Both the position numbers and the translations under genes were made by a program. A stretch of 64,000 bases of DNA from Crossiella sp. CA-258035 (lineage in GTDB: Bacteria > Actinomycetota > Actinomycetes > Mycobacteriales > Pseudonocardiaceae). Every line of letters begins with the position of its first letter. Within the stretch, counting starts at the first letter, position 1. Below the pieces are notes generated by a model. The model had not been told where the DNA came from. It saw only the letters and a list, made by a program, of their open reading frames with translations, and ran no database searches. This document shows, one piece after another, positions 51,900 to 60,906 of this stretch. Where the stretch lies: the NCBI RefSeq assembly GCF_030064675.1, contig NZ_CP116413.1:1273001-1337000 (forward strand), given 5' to 3'.

Positions 51900-53804
51900 T
51901 CAGACGGCGCCCAGGCGATAGATCACGTTCATCACCCGGTCCACCGCCTTGGGGGCAATGGCGTAGGAGGCAGCGCCGAGCGTGCCCACCGGCAGCGAGA
52001 TCCTGGTGGGCCGCTTGATCAGCGCTTTCAGCACGAGGTTGGCGGCCTGTTCCGGGGAGGCCGCTGGCAGCCGCCGGTAGACCTTGGTCGGTTCGATCAT
52101 GGGCGTGCGCACCAGCGGCATGTGCACGGTGGTGAAGGTGATCCCGTTGCCGTGCGCCTCCGCGCTGGCCACCCTGGTGAAGGCGTCCAGCGCGGCCTTG
52201 GAGGCCAGGTAGGCGGCGAAGCGCGGGGTGCCGACCTGGGTGCCCTGGGTGGAGATGTTGACGACGTGGCCGAACCGGCGCGCGGTCATGTGCGGCAGCA
52301 GGCCGAGGATGAGCCGGACCGGGGCGTGGTAGTTGATCGCCATGGTCCGCTCGAAGTCGTGCTGCCGGTCGGTGGAGCGCAGCAGTGAGCGGCGGATCGA
52401 CCGCCCGGCGTTGTTGACCAGCATGTCCACCGCCTCGTGCTGGGCGAGCACGTCCTTGAGCATGGCCCGCACCGCCTCGGTGTCGGTGAGGTCGCAGGGG
52501 TAGGTGAACGCGGTGCCCCCGGCCGAGGTGATCTCCTCGCGCACCTGGGCCAGCTCCTCCGCGCGCCGGGCCACCAGCAGCGGGATGCCGCCGTGCCGGG
52601 CGACCGCGAGCGCGGTGGCCCGGCCGATGCCGGAGGAGGCGCCGGTGATCATCACGGTGCGCCCGCCGAGCGCGCCCCCGGACCGGGGACGGCGGGCCCG
52701 GTCCGGGTCGAGGTGGTCACGCCAGTACCGCCAGAGCGTGTCCGCGTACTCGCGGAGCTCGGGCACCCGCAGGCCGCTGCCGGCCAGCGCGCCCTGGGTG
52801 GCGGTGCTGTCGAAGGTGGCGGTCAGGGTCAGGTGCGGCAGTGCCTCCGCGGGCACGCCGAGCCGCTCGAACAGCAGCTTCGCGCCGGGGACCCGTTCGG
52901 CGGCGCGGCTGAGCGCGCGCAGGCCCCGGTCGCTGAGCGCGCGCAGCGGCGCGGAGAGCGGACCGGGCAGCGAGAACGCCATCGTTGGCGCGCCCGCGAC
53001 CGCGGCGAAGGCGTTGTAGACCTCGGTGATCGGCTGCGGGCGCGGCGAGGTCAGGTGGAAGGTCCGGCCGGGCGGGTGCGCGGCGTGCGCGAGGTGGTCG
53101 ATGGCCCCGACCACGTAGTCCACCGGCACCACGTTGGTCGCGCCCAGGTCCGCGCCGACCAGCGGCAACCGGCTGGGCAGCTTGGCCAGCCGGGCGAAGG
53201 TGGGGAAGAAGAAGTACGGCCCGTCCACCTTGTCGATCTCGCCGGTCCGGGAGTCGCCGACCACCACCGCGGGCCGGTAGATCCGCCACGGCACCGCGTG
53301 CTGGGAGCGCACGATCTGCTCGGCGGCGAACTTGGTCGCGTGGTACGGCGAGGCGAACCGCTGGCCCAGGTCGAAGTCCTGCTCGGTGAACACGCCGCGG
53401 TGCTCGCCGGCCACGGCCACCGAGGACACGTGGTGCAGCCAGGACACGCCGAGCTCGGCGGCCAGGTCGACCACGCGCTGGGTGCCGTCCACGTTGACCG
53501 CGCTGTTGTGCTCCTCGGTGGCGGTGAGGTCGTAGACCGCGCCCAGGTGCAGCAGGTGGTCGATCCCGCCGGCCAGCCGCCTGCGGTCCATGTCGCTGAG
53601 GCCCAGCCCGTCCTCGGCCAGGTCGCCGAGCACCGGCATGACCAGCTCCCGCCGCGGCCAGCGGGCCGCGATCCGGTCGAGCTTGTCCTGTGAGGCCGGT
53701 CTGACCAGCACATATACCCGGTCGCAGGTCTCACGGCCGAGTAGCCGCTCGACCAGCGCACTGCCAAGGAACCCGGTAGCCCCGGTCACGAAGTAGGTGC
53801 TCAC
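51900..53804 (-). CDS. two-domain reductase: NAD-binding_4 plus SDR (AcrA1-like fatty acyl-CoA reductase)
   Basis: 634 aa from GTG 53804 (GGAGG five bases upstream). The N-terminal half is a thioester-reductase-like domain (YFVTGATGFLGSALVERLL; active YHATKFA with Tyr-x3-Lys). The C-terminal half is a classical short-chain dehydrogenase (VMITGASSGIGRATALAVA, NNAG, YLASKAAL). Size and order match mycobacterial AcrA1-type proteins, which reduce acyl-CoA to aldehyde. Its partner FadD is in the same operon. A palindrome upstream (53838-53851) suggests TetR-type control by a regulator not in this window. Confidence 0.88.
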   Translation of the reverse strand: MSTYFVTGATGFLGSALVERLLGRETCDRVYVLVRPASQDKLDRIAARWPRRELVMPVLGDLAEDGLGLSDMDRRRLAGGIDHLLHLGAVYDLTATEEHNSAVNVDGTQRVVDLAAELGVSWLHHVSSVAVAGEHRGVFTEQDFDLGQRFASPYHATKFAAEQIVRSQHAVPWRIYRPAVVVGDSRTGEIDKVDGPYFFFPTFARLAKLPSRLPLVGADLGATNVVPVDYVVGAIDHLAHAAHPPGRTFHLTSPRPQPITEVYNAFAAVAGAPTMAFSLPGPLSAPLRALSDRGLRALSRAAERVPGAKLLFERLGVPAEALPHLTLTATFDSTATQGALAGSGLRVPELREYADTLWRYWRDHLDPDRARRPRSGGALGGRTVMITGASSGIGRATALAVARHGGIPLLVARRAEELAQVREEITSAGGTAFTYPCDLTDTEAVRAMLKDVLAQHEAVDMLVNNAGRSIRRSLLRSTDRQHDFERTMAINYHAPVRLILGLLPHMTARRFGHVVNISTQGTQVGTPRFAAYLASKAALDAFTRVASAEAHGNGITFTTVHMPLVRTPMIEPTKVYRRLPAASPEQAANLVLKALIKRPTRISLPVGTLGAASYAIAPKAVDRVMNVIYRLGAV

Positions 53805-53837
53805 CGCCACCTCCCTTGGCGGTGATTCTGACACTAC

Positions 53838-53851
53838 CTACTCGCGAGTAG
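53838..53851. promoter_or_regulatory. 14-bp palindrome upstream of the reductase/ligase operon
   Basis: CTACTCGCGAGTAG is a perfect palindrome 33 bases before the reductase start, an appearance and position typical of TetR-family operators. No regulator gene is adjacent, so the protein is unidentified. Confidence 0.6.
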
Positions 53852-53865
53852 CTAGTCCCAGTTGC

Positions 53866-54390
53866 TCATTGGTCCACCCGGAGCTCGAGAACCTGGCCCT
53901 GCCAAGCCTCCACCTGAACCGATTCCACCGGCGTGAACCCGGCCCGCACGTAGTACTGGACCAGTGCCCCACCGCCGCCTGCCCAGCAGTCCACCCGAAC
54001 CTTCTTCAACCCCAGTCGGACGGCCTCGTCTCGCGCGTCGGCCAGCAGCGCGGCCCCCGCGCCCCTGGCGTCCGGGGCCCGGCGGCCGACCAGGCCCATC
54101 ACGTACAGCTCGGGCTCGGTGGCGGGGGAGACGTAGGCGGGCGCGGGGCCGACCGAGCTCATCGCCAGGGTCAGCCCGTCCCGCTCGGCCACCCGCAGCG
54201 CGCCGGCCTCGGCCCAGCCGCGGACCTGCTGGACGCGCTGCGGGATGGCGGAGAAGGGGGCGGTGCCCCATTGACCGGTGCGGCCGCGTTCGGTCAGCCA
54301 GCGCACCGCGTCGTCGAAGAGCGCCAGCATCGTGTCCGCGTCCCTGACCGTGCCGCGCCGCACGGTCAGGGACCCCCAGGTCTCTGTCAT
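53866..54390 (-). CDS. GNAT-family N-acetyltransferase
   Basis: 174 aa. GNAT fold with the acetyl-CoA loop RRAPDARGAGAALLADARDEA and the terminal strand WAGGGGALVQYYVRAGFTPVE. The substrate is unknown. The start is ATG 54390 or the adjacent GTG 54393, which shares bases with the stop of the small upstream gene, so the pair is coupled. No relation to the lanthipeptide GNAT beyond family. Confidence 0.88.
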   Translation of the reverse strand: MTETWGSLTVRRGTVRDADTMLALFDDAVRWLTERGRTGQWGTAPFSAIPQRVQQVRGWAEAGALRVAERDGLTLAMSSVGPAPAYVSPATEPELYVMGLVGRRAPDARGAGAALLADARDEAVRLGLKKVRVDCWAGGGGALVQYYVRAGFTPVESVQVEAWQGQVLELRVDQ

Positions 54391-54392
54391 CA

Positions 54393-54593
54393 CTACTCCG
54401 TAGTCACCGCCGCGTAGATGGCCGCCTCGCGAAGGGCGGCCCGTAACCGTCCCACCTCCAGTGGCTCCAGCACAGCAGCTTCGCCAGGTGGCGCGACGAT
54501 CACGACCGAGCCCTGCTTGACGAAGACGGTCAGCTCACGTCTCCGCCCAGCCACATCCCGGCACCACACCTGCCACTCCCGTCGGACAACCAC
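54393..54593 (-). CDS. small conserved-looking protein of unknown function
   Basis: 66 aa from GTG 54593, with GGAGG nine bases upstream. The sequence WQVWCRDVAGRRRELTVF and VVIVAPPGEAAVLEPLEVGR looks like a small beta-rich protein common in actinomycetes. Its stop overlaps the GNAT start, suggesting co-expression. No function is recognised. A longer frame to 54746 lacks a ribosome site and was not used. Confidence 0.65.
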   Translation of the reverse strand: MVVRREWQVWCRDVAGRRRELTVFVKQGSVVIVAPPGEAAVLEPLEVGRLRAALREAAIYAAVTTE

Positions 54594-54755
54594 GGCCCCC
54601 GACCTCCAGCCTTGCCGTCTCACGTCCAAGGACGCTCGCGGAACCGGGACGTCTCGGGTTGCGCTTCGTGACGCACCTTCGCGCAGGTTTCTTGCTCCGT
54701 TCGCCCGCTTGACCGATAGAGGTATCGACAGGGTGACCCAGCACACTCATCCTTG

Positions 54756-55713
54756 ATGCCCATGCGAACCCGAACGCTTCTCACGTTCCTGCTGGTCCTG
54801 GGCGTCACCGCCGCGCTGACCCCCATGGCGCAGGCCGAGCAGCAGTTCCCCCGGATCGCCAGCCCACAACGTCTTCCTGTTCTCAAAACTGATCTACCCC
54901 AACTGGGGCCAGGACCAGCGCGCCGACCTCATCGACAGCCAGGCCGTCCTGGCAGGCCAAGACGTCGTCGTCCTCCAGGAGGCATTCGACAACTCCTCCT
55001 CCGAGCGCCTGTTCACCAACCTGTCCGACACCTACCCCCACCGCACCCCCGTGGTAGGCCGCAGCAAGGCAGGCTGGAACACCACCCGAGGCGACTACAC
55101 CGACCTGTACCCCGAGGACGGCGGCGTGGCCATCCTCAGCCGCTGGCCGATCACGGAACGGGTCCAGCACGTCTACAAGCCAAAATGCGGCACCGACGCC
55201 TTCTCCGCCAAGGGCTTCGCCTACGCGAGGATCAACTCACCCGGCGGCCCGGTGCACGTCCTGGGCACCCACCTGCAAGCCGACGACGGCGGCTGCAACG
55301 GCAAGGCCCCGGAGATCCGCGCCGGTCAGCTGGCCGAGTTGGCCGCGTACATCCGGGATCGCGACATCCCGGCGAGCGAACCGGTGATCGTCGCGGGGGA
55401 CCTGAACGTGGTCCTGGGCACTCCGGAGCACGCAGCGGCCCTGGCGACCCTCGATGCCAACGCCCCGGCGCACACCGGCCACCCGTACTCCTACGACCCG
55501 CAGACCAACTCCATCGCCAAGGACCGGGACGCGACCGGGCCTCGGCAGCAGCTGGACTACGTCCTCCTGGTGAAGGGCCACCGGGGTCCGGCGAACTGGG
55601 TCAACGAGACCCGCGCGGTGCACTCTCCTAAGTGGACAGTTAAGTCGTGGGGCAAGGAGCACACGTACACCGACTACTCCGACCATTACCCGGTGTTCGC
55701 GGCAGGGAGCTAG
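54756..55713 (+). pseudogene. frameshifted secreted endonuclease/exonuclease/phosphatase-family protein (sphingomyelinase C-like)
   Basis: The N-terminal frame (start ATG 54756) encodes a Sec signal peptide ending AQAEQQF. The rest of the protein continues in a different frame with AHNVFLFSKLIYPNWGQDQ, VVVLQEAFDNSS, GGVAILSRWPI, GTHLQADDGG, VIVAGDLNVVLG and YSDHYPVF, covering the metal and catalytic residues (Asn, Glu, Asp-Asn, Asp-His) of bacterial neutral sphingomyelinases. Loss of one C in the run of five at about 54849-54853 would join the frames. Either the gene is recently inactivated or the base is a sequencing error. Total length would be about 318 aa. Confidence 0.8.
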
Positions 55714-55745
55714 CGAGGGGCTGGCTTTTCGAAAACCTGTCCGAA

Positions 55746-55907
55746 GTCTTGAGGTTCCCCATGCCCGTCAACCTGGAGACATCACACCACATCCCAGCCC
55801 ACGGACGTGCACAGCAACCGCCGCCAAGGCCACGCAACGCGACGGCGGCCGTGGGCTGGGATGTGGTTTGATTTCGGAAGGTTGACGGGCATGGGGAACC
55901 TCAAGAC
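55746..55907. repeat. palindromic element A
   Basis: Outer arms 55746-55774 and 55879-55907 are perfectly complementary over 29 bp. Inner arms 55786-55804 and 55849-55867 are complementary over 19 bp. The 44-base centre (55805-55848) contains ACAGCAACCGCCGCC and GACGGCGG, itself able to pair. The whole 162-base unit could fold into one long cruciform or RNA hairpin. It begins 32 bases after the sphingomyelinase-like stop, so terminator activity is also possible. Confidence 0.85.
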
Positions 55908-55958
55908 CCGCCTGCGTCTCTGCCCTTGACTTTGACTTTCCCCCCCATGCTTTGATTC

Positions 55959-56047
55959 CTGCCCGTCCGGCGAGGACGCTCTTGATCTTCGCTCTTGACT
56001 GAAAACCCAAGACCAAGATCAAAAGAATGTCCTCGCCGGACGGGCAG
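55959..56047. repeat. palindromic element B
   Basis: CTGCCCGTCCGGCGAGGAC (55959-55977) pairs perfectly with 56029-56047. Further imperfect pairing extends inward (CTTGATCTT with AAGATCAAAAG). The centre is unrelated to elements A and C. It lies between them in the same gene-free stretch. Confidence 0.75.
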
Positions 56048-56140
56048 ACCACCGGAGGGTGGGGCAAGTCAAAAGCCGGGACGAGCAGGTTGCGGGGCGG
56101 GGTTTGTGTTGCCGGGGCCGGTTCCAGCGTGCTCGCGACC

Positions 56141-56290
56141 CTCTCGTCTTCTCCGCACAGCCTTCCGACAGCGAACCACATCCCCACCAGCGGCCGCCGT
56201 CACGTTGCGAGGGTTCGGCGGCGGTTGCTGTGAGCGTCCGCTGGCGGGGATGCGGTTAGCAGTCTCCAGGCCGTACGGAGAAGACGAGAG
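56141..56290. repeat. palindromic element C, inverted homologue of A
   Basis: Outer arms 56141-56155 and 56276-56290 pair perfectly over 15 bp. Inner arms 56176-56193 and 56238-56255 pair at 16 of 18 positions. The 44-base centre (56194-56237), reverse-complemented, matches the 44-base centre of element A at 37 of 44 positions and has the same length, and the inner arms also resemble those of A (ACCACATCCC start). A and C are therefore copies of one element in opposite orientation. It ends about 195 bases before the next gene. Confidence 0.78.
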
Positions 56291-56484
56291 GCCCGCTTTG
56301 TGGGTTTTCACCCCGCGTTGGCGACCCTCGGTATCCCTCGGATGCGCGATGATCCCCACCATCGTTGCCACCCATCCGAGTGGTCTCCGCGTCACCTGCT
56401 TGCTGGCTCCTCCGCTCCCCGGTACGTATGCCAACACCCCGCCCACCGGGGTACCACCACACCTCCTGCCGCAAGGACGCGGAC

Positions 56485-57381
56485 ATGTCTTCTGCTGACC
56501 TGGCGCGCCGGGCTTTCCTTGCCCGGATTGGCGTTCTGGGTGCGGTCACCGGTGCGGGGGTGTTGCTGCCGCCCGTGCTGGGCGCCACGCCCGCCGCTTC
56601 GGCCGCGCCGCCGTTGCCCATCCTCGTTGACCTGCTTCGCCCGATCCTCGCCGAGCTCGCGCGGGACACCCTCAACGGCCTGACCACCTTCGTGGTGCCC
56701 GGTCCGGACGGCTACTCCCGCGCCCAGGGCACGCCCGTCTCGAGTCCCGGTGCGATGGAGATGGGCGCCACCGACTTCATGATCGAGGCGCTTGACCACT
56801 TCGTGCCCTTTCCCGATCAGCTGGCCAAGCCGCTGTCGATGGCCTTCGTCACCGCGCTCGCGGACACCGGGATCAAACTGCCGGAAAGTCTCCTCGGACT
56901 GATCGACCTGCAAGTGTCCACATTGGACAAAGCTCTGGCCCTGGTGTTGCAGAACGATGAGACACTTCCGCTCTCCCTGGTGATCGCGTTGCTGCTCAAC
57001 CTGTTGGCGACGCAGGTGAACCCGCTGGCGCTCAACGGACCCTTCCTGTCGCCGTTTGCTCGGTTGTCCTTCGCGGACAAGGCCAAGGCGTTCGCGTTGC
57101 TGGAGGGGCCGGACGCGGATCTGGTGGCGTTGCTGGACCAGAACTTGCCGCAGCCGTTGCGGGGGAGTGTGTCCGGGCTGTTGAAGTTCGTGGGTGGGGC
57201 GCTGCTGGAGTTTCCCGCGTTCGGGGCCTACTCCGAGTGGAAGGTGTTCGACAAGCGGACCAAGAAGCTGCGGGCGCGGCCCATCGGCTGGCAGCTGACC
57301 GGGTACCAGCCCGCCGGTCCGGTTGAGGGCTGGGACGACTTCCGTGGGTACTACCAGGGCCGAACCTCGGTGGAGGACTGA
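56485..57381 (+). CDS. Tat-exported small subunit, gluconate 2-dehydrogenase subunit 3-like
   Basis: 298 aa with a twin-arginine signal (DLARRAFLARIGVLGAVTGA, cleavage near ASAAP at about residue 41). The mature part is helical, with segments DFMIEALDHFVPF and GYYQGRTSVED. Position directly before a GMC flavoenzyme (stop and start overlap by one base, TGATG) and the Tat signal fit the subunit-3 partner of gluconate/GMC-type dehydrogenases, which helps export the folded flavoprotein. The family assignment rests mainly on context. Confidence 0.72.
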   Translation: MSSADLARRAFLARIGVLGAVTGAGVLLPPVLGATPAASAAPPLPILVDLLRPILAELARDTLNGLTTFVVPGPDGYSRAQGTPVSSPGAMEMGATDFMIEALDHFVPFPDQLAKPLSMAFVTALADTGIKLPESLLGLIDLQVSTLDKALALVLQNDETLPLSLVIALLLNLLATQVNPLALNGPFLSPFARLSFADKAKAFALLEGPDADLVALLDQNLPQPLRGSVSGLLKFVGGALLEFPAFGAYSEWKVFDKRTKKLRARPIGWQLTGYQPAGPVEGWDDFRGYYQGRTSVED

Positions 57382-59153
57382 TGCGCGACGTCATCGTGAT
57401 CGGCGCCGGTGGTGGCGGGCCGGTCGTGGCCGCGGAGCTGGCCGGGCGTGGGCTGGACGTGCTGCTGCTGGAAGCCGGGCCCCGGCATGCCAAGCCGCGC
57501 GAGGAGTGGACGCACTTCGAGAACGACGCCAACAACCCGCTCACCGGGTACCTGCGGTTCGGGCCGCAGGACCGGAACAAGCCCGCCTGGTTCCGGGAGA
57601 CGCCGCAGAACTCCTTCCTGTGGCAGCTCTCCGGTGTCGGCGGCACCACCCAGCACTACTACGGCAACTGCCCGCGTGCCTATCCCGGGGTGTTCGCCGG
57701 TTACGACGGTCCGGACGTGGCCAACTACGACGTCGAGCACCGCTTTCCCTTCGCCTACAAGGACTTGGTGCCCTACTACGAGTGGGCCGAGGCGACCCTG
57801 CCGGTGCAGACCGCGGCCATGGGCCTGAAGGAGGAGACCTTCTTCCGGGGCTGTGAGACCCTCGGCATCCCGGTGCAGAAGACCAAGACCACGCTTGGCG
57901 CCTCCTACCGGCCGCAGGAGAACGCGATCCTGCAACCCGGGGGCACCGCGGGCCGCACCACCGACGCCTCCAAGCTGGTCTTCCCGATGGCCACCGGATG
58001 CACCTTCTGCGGCTACTGCTTCCAAGGTTGCATGCAGCCCGTGCGCGCCCCGCGCAACCAGTTCGCCAAGCGCTCCACCGACAACAGCTACGTGCCGCTG
58101 GCCATCACCGCCGACGCGGTCCGGCCCGGCGCGAAGCCGGCCACGCTGATCGCCGACGCCTTCGTCACCCGGGTGCACACCGAGCGCAGGGGCACCGCGC
58201 TCACCGCCACCGGGGTCACCTGGCGGACCGGGGCGGGCGTCGAACACCGCGAGGACGCCAAGGTCGTGGTGATGGCCGCCGGGTGCACCGAGACGCCCCG
58301 GCTGTGGCTCAACAGCGGGCTGCCCAACCCCAACGGCTGGGTCGGGCGCGGCTACACCGACCACCACTTCGACTGGGTGATCGGCCAGTTCGACCGGGAC
58401 ACCGACTCCACCAAGGGCGTCGGGTCCTCCGCGCGCTGCGAGTTCCCCGGCTACGGCGGCCTGGAGAACGTCGGCCTGCCACCGGCGTTGCAGGCCTTCA
58501 GCATGACGTTGAGCGACAGCGGCATCCGCGGCCGCTACGGCAACGGCCGCGGCGCCACCGGGCCATGGGACGGACCGGCCGGCCGGTTGATCGGGCCGGA
58601 GCTCAAGGAGGTGCTGGCCGGCGGGGTGAACCGGCTGCTCAACGTGCTGGTGATCACCGACGACGACGTGGAGGCGCAGAACCGGGTGGTGCCCTCGGTG
58701 CTGCCCGCTGACGAGCACGGGCCGGTCGCCAAGGTCGAGTTCCGCCAGCGTCAGCGCACCGCCCGCACCCAGCGCAACCGCGAGTACCTGGCCAAACGCG
58801 CCACCCAGCTGCTGCGCGGGGCGGGCGCGAAGAAGGTGTTCCGGATCGACTGGGCGCCGCTGATCCTGCACGTGCAGTCCACCATGCGGATGGGCCTGTC
58901 CGAGCAGAACTCGGTCACCCGGCCCACCGGCGAGTCCAGGGCCGTGCGCGGCCTCTACATCGCGGACAACTCGGCGCTGGCCAACGCCCTCGGCGGCCCC
59001 AACCCGACCCTGACCACCCAGGCCCTGGCCACCCGCACCGCCGAGCACATCTTCCAGACCCACTTCGGCGGCTCCCCGTGGGTGCGCACCGAGTCGCCGA
59101 TCGTCTCCACCGACCCCCGGATCAGCCAGGCGCTCGGTCGCCTCGGCCTGTGA
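57381..59153 (+). CDS. GMC-family FAD-dependent oxidoreductase
   Basis: 590 aa. FAD-binding VIVIGAGGGGPVVAAELAGRG at residues 4-24 in outline, a cysteine-rich stretch TGCTFCGYCFQGCMQP unusual for simple GMC oxidases and possibly metal-binding, and a C-terminal GMC_oxred_C domain with LILHVQSTMRMG and GGPNPTLTTQALATRTAE (catalytic His/Asn region). It has no signal peptide of its own, so it probably travels through Tat with the preceding subunit. It oxidises an alcohol, sugar or sterol. The substrate is not predictable. Confidence 0.9.
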   Translation: MRDVIVIGAGGGGPVVAAELAGRGLDVLLLEAGPRHAKPREEWTHFENDANNPLTGYLRFGPQDRNKPAWFRETPQNSFLWQLSGVGGTTQHYYGNCPRAYPGVFAGYDGPDVANYDVEHRFPFAYKDLVPYYEWAEATLPVQTAAMGLKEETFFRGCETLGIPVQKTKTTLGASYRPQENAILQPGGTAGRTTDASKLVFPMATGCTFCGYCFQGCMQPVRAPRNQFAKRSTDNSYVPLAITADAVRPGAKPATLIADAFVTRVHTERRGTALTATGVTWRTGAGVEHREDAKVVVMAAGCTETPRLWLNSGLPNPNGWVGRGYTDHHFDWVIGQFDRDTDSTKGVGSSARCEFPGYGGLENVGLPPALQAFSMTLSDSGIRGRYGNGRGATGPWDGPAGRLIGPELKEVLAGGVNRLLNVLVITDDDVEAQNRVVPSVLPADEHGPVAKVEFRQRQRTARTQRNREYLAKRATQLLRGAGAKKVFRIDWAPLILHVQSTMRMGLSEQNSVTRPTGESRAVRGLYIADNSALANALGGPNPTLTTQALATRTAEHIFQTHFGGSPWVRTESPIVSTDPRISQALGRLGL

Positions 59154-59197
59154 CGCCCCGACCGGGGTCATCTGGCGCACGTGCGAGACTCCACCCC

Positions 59198-60148
59198 GTG
59201 ACCGAGGAGCCCGAGGCGTGGTGCCGCCAGGCCGCGGCCCACCTGGCGAACGGCAAACCCAAGCGCGCCCTCCAAGCCGCCGAACGGGCCACCGAGCTGG
59301 CCCCGGACGCGGAAGCGCCGCACCGGCTCCGCGGCATCGCGCTCACCGAGCTGGGCAGGCACGCCGAGGCGGTGGCCGCCGCGCGGGAAGCCGTCCGGCT
59401 GGCGCCGGGGGACTGGCGCGGGCAGGTCGCGCTGGCCGAGGCGCTCGGCGCGGGTGGGGCGATGCTCGACCCGCAGCGGCCCGAAGGCCACCAGGCGGTG
59501 GCTGCGGCCCGCCGCGCGGTGGAGCTGGCTCCGGCCGAACCGCGCTGCTTCGAGGTGCTCGGCGACATCGCGCTGCGCGCCACCCGCTGGGACATCGCCG
59601 AACAGGCATACCTGGCCGCGCTCCGCCTCGATCCCGGCAACAAGCACGCCAAGCTGAACCTGGACCTGGTGCGCAAGAGCGCCAAGTCCGGTCAAGCCCC
59701 GGCCCCTTCCGGATCGGCCGACGATGCCCAACTGCCCACCGGCGAACCCCCGCCACTCCCTGCCGACGCCGTGGCCCGGCTGCTCTGGCCCACCGCGCGC
59801 ACCCTCACCCTGGTGCTCAGCCTCGGCTCGCTGGCCCTGGTCATCGCCGGACTGCCGCAACCCGGACCCGGCCACGTCTGGCTCGGCGTGCTGCTGCTGG
59901 CCGCCACCGCGGTGCTGGCCGCGCTGCCGCTGCGCCACCTGCCCGCCACGGTCCGGCCCAGGCTGGTCCGCGTCCTGGCCAGCCGCCCCCGCCTCGGCCT
60001 GACCACCCTGCTGCTCGGCTTCGGCGCGCTCTGCTTGCTGGCCTGGACCGCCATCTCGCTGTTCCAGCCCGGCGACATCCAGCTGCCCGTGCTCACCTGC
60101 CTGAGCACCGCCGTGGCCGCGGTGCTGGCCAGGCTGCGCCGGGGCTAG
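59198..60148 (+). CDS. TPR-repeat membrane protein
   Basis: 316 aa from GTG 59198. Residues 1-165 contain about four tetratricopeptide repeats (LANGKPKRALQAAERATELAP, ELGRHAEAVAAAREAVRLAP, WDIAEQAYLAALRLDPGNKHA). A Pro-rich linker and four hydrophobic helices follow. It is probably a membrane-tethered scaffold. The partner is unknown. Convergent 4-base overlap with the next gene. Confidence 0.85.
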   Translation: MTEEPEAWCRQAAAHLANGKPKRALQAAERATELAPDAEAPHRLRGIALTELGRHAEAVAAAREAVRLAPGDWRGQVALAEALGAGGAMLDPQRPEGHQAVAAARRAVELAPAEPRCFEVLGDIALRATRWDIAEQAYLAALRLDPGNKHAKLNLDLVRKSAKSGQAPAPSGSADDAQLPTGEPPPLPADAVARLLWPTARTLTLVLSLGSLALVIAGLPQPGPGHVWLGVLLLAATAVLAALPLRHLPATVRPRLVRVLASRPRLGLTTLLLGFGALCLLAWTAISLFQPGDIQLPVLTCLSTAVAAVLARLRRG

Positions 60149-60687
60149 GCGCGCGCCGGCTCGTCCTTCTTCGAGAAGCTGACCAGGCCGTCGATCACCA
60201 CGATCAGCGTCCAGATGATCAACGGGCTGTGCAGGGCCTGGGTGCGGGCCGGATCGCCGGTGAGCAGGATCGCGCCGCCCATCAGCGCGGCCAGCACCAG
60301 GTACATCCGCAGCAGCCGGAACCAGGCCGAGCGCTCCCGCCGCGAGCGCGGCCACGACTGCTCCGGGTCGGTGAACTCGGGCGCCGGCTGACCGCGCTTG
60401 CGGGCGTAGCGGGCCTGGAACTTCCGGTCCAGCTTGCCGATGTGCCGCTTGCCGTAGGCGATGGAGTAGCCGAGGTAGATCGCCGCCAGCGAGTGCGCCA
60501 GGTTCGCGGTGCCGCCGCCGAGCAGGTCCCAGGTCGCCACCGCCAGCAAGACCACGTCGACCACCGGTGTCAACAGCAGAATTAGCGTCGACACCCTTGG
60601 CCACTGCACTGCGTAGCGCACCAGCAAACCGGTGAACAGAATCACCCAAAACGCGATTTCGCAGGCGATGATGACGAAGTACAACAC
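60145..60687 (-). CDS. hypothetical membrane protein
   Basis: About 180 aa with four hydrophobic segments (start to residue 24, about 33-52, 55-75, 131-147) and a basic cytoplasmic loop (GKRHIGKLDRKFQARYARKRGQ). The GTG at 60687 is chosen because the first helix begins there. No good ribosome site is visible, and a CTG/TTG a few codons upstream is possible. No family recognised. Confidence 0.65.
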   Translation of the reverse strand: MLYFVIIACEIAFWVILFTGLLVRYAVQWPRVSTLILLLTPVVDVVLLAVATWDLLGGGTANLAHSLAAIYLGYSIAYGKRHIGKLDRKFQARYARKRGQPAPEFTDPEQSWPRSRRERSAWFRLLRMYLVLAALMGGAILLTGDPARTQALHSPLIIWTLIVVIDGLVSFSKKDEPARA

Positions 60688-60906
60688 AAGGCACGATTCA
60701 AACAGGTTGCTGATCCGGGCTCTACCTGCACAGACCCGACTCGTCCCCGCACGGGCTAGCAGAAGACCTGAGTACCACCTGGAGGTAAGCCTCCAGAATG
60801 ATTTCTGGCCGTTCGGCTGGACATCGCCGGGCTCGCGTGCGATCGTTCGCCGCGTTGGGCTGCCCGGCATTGTCCCCCAGCGGTACCGGTCGCCCACGCT
60901 CTGCGC

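Noticed and set aside
55746-56290. CRISPR array
   Set aside because: There are inverted rather than direct repeats, no uniform spacers and no cas genes.
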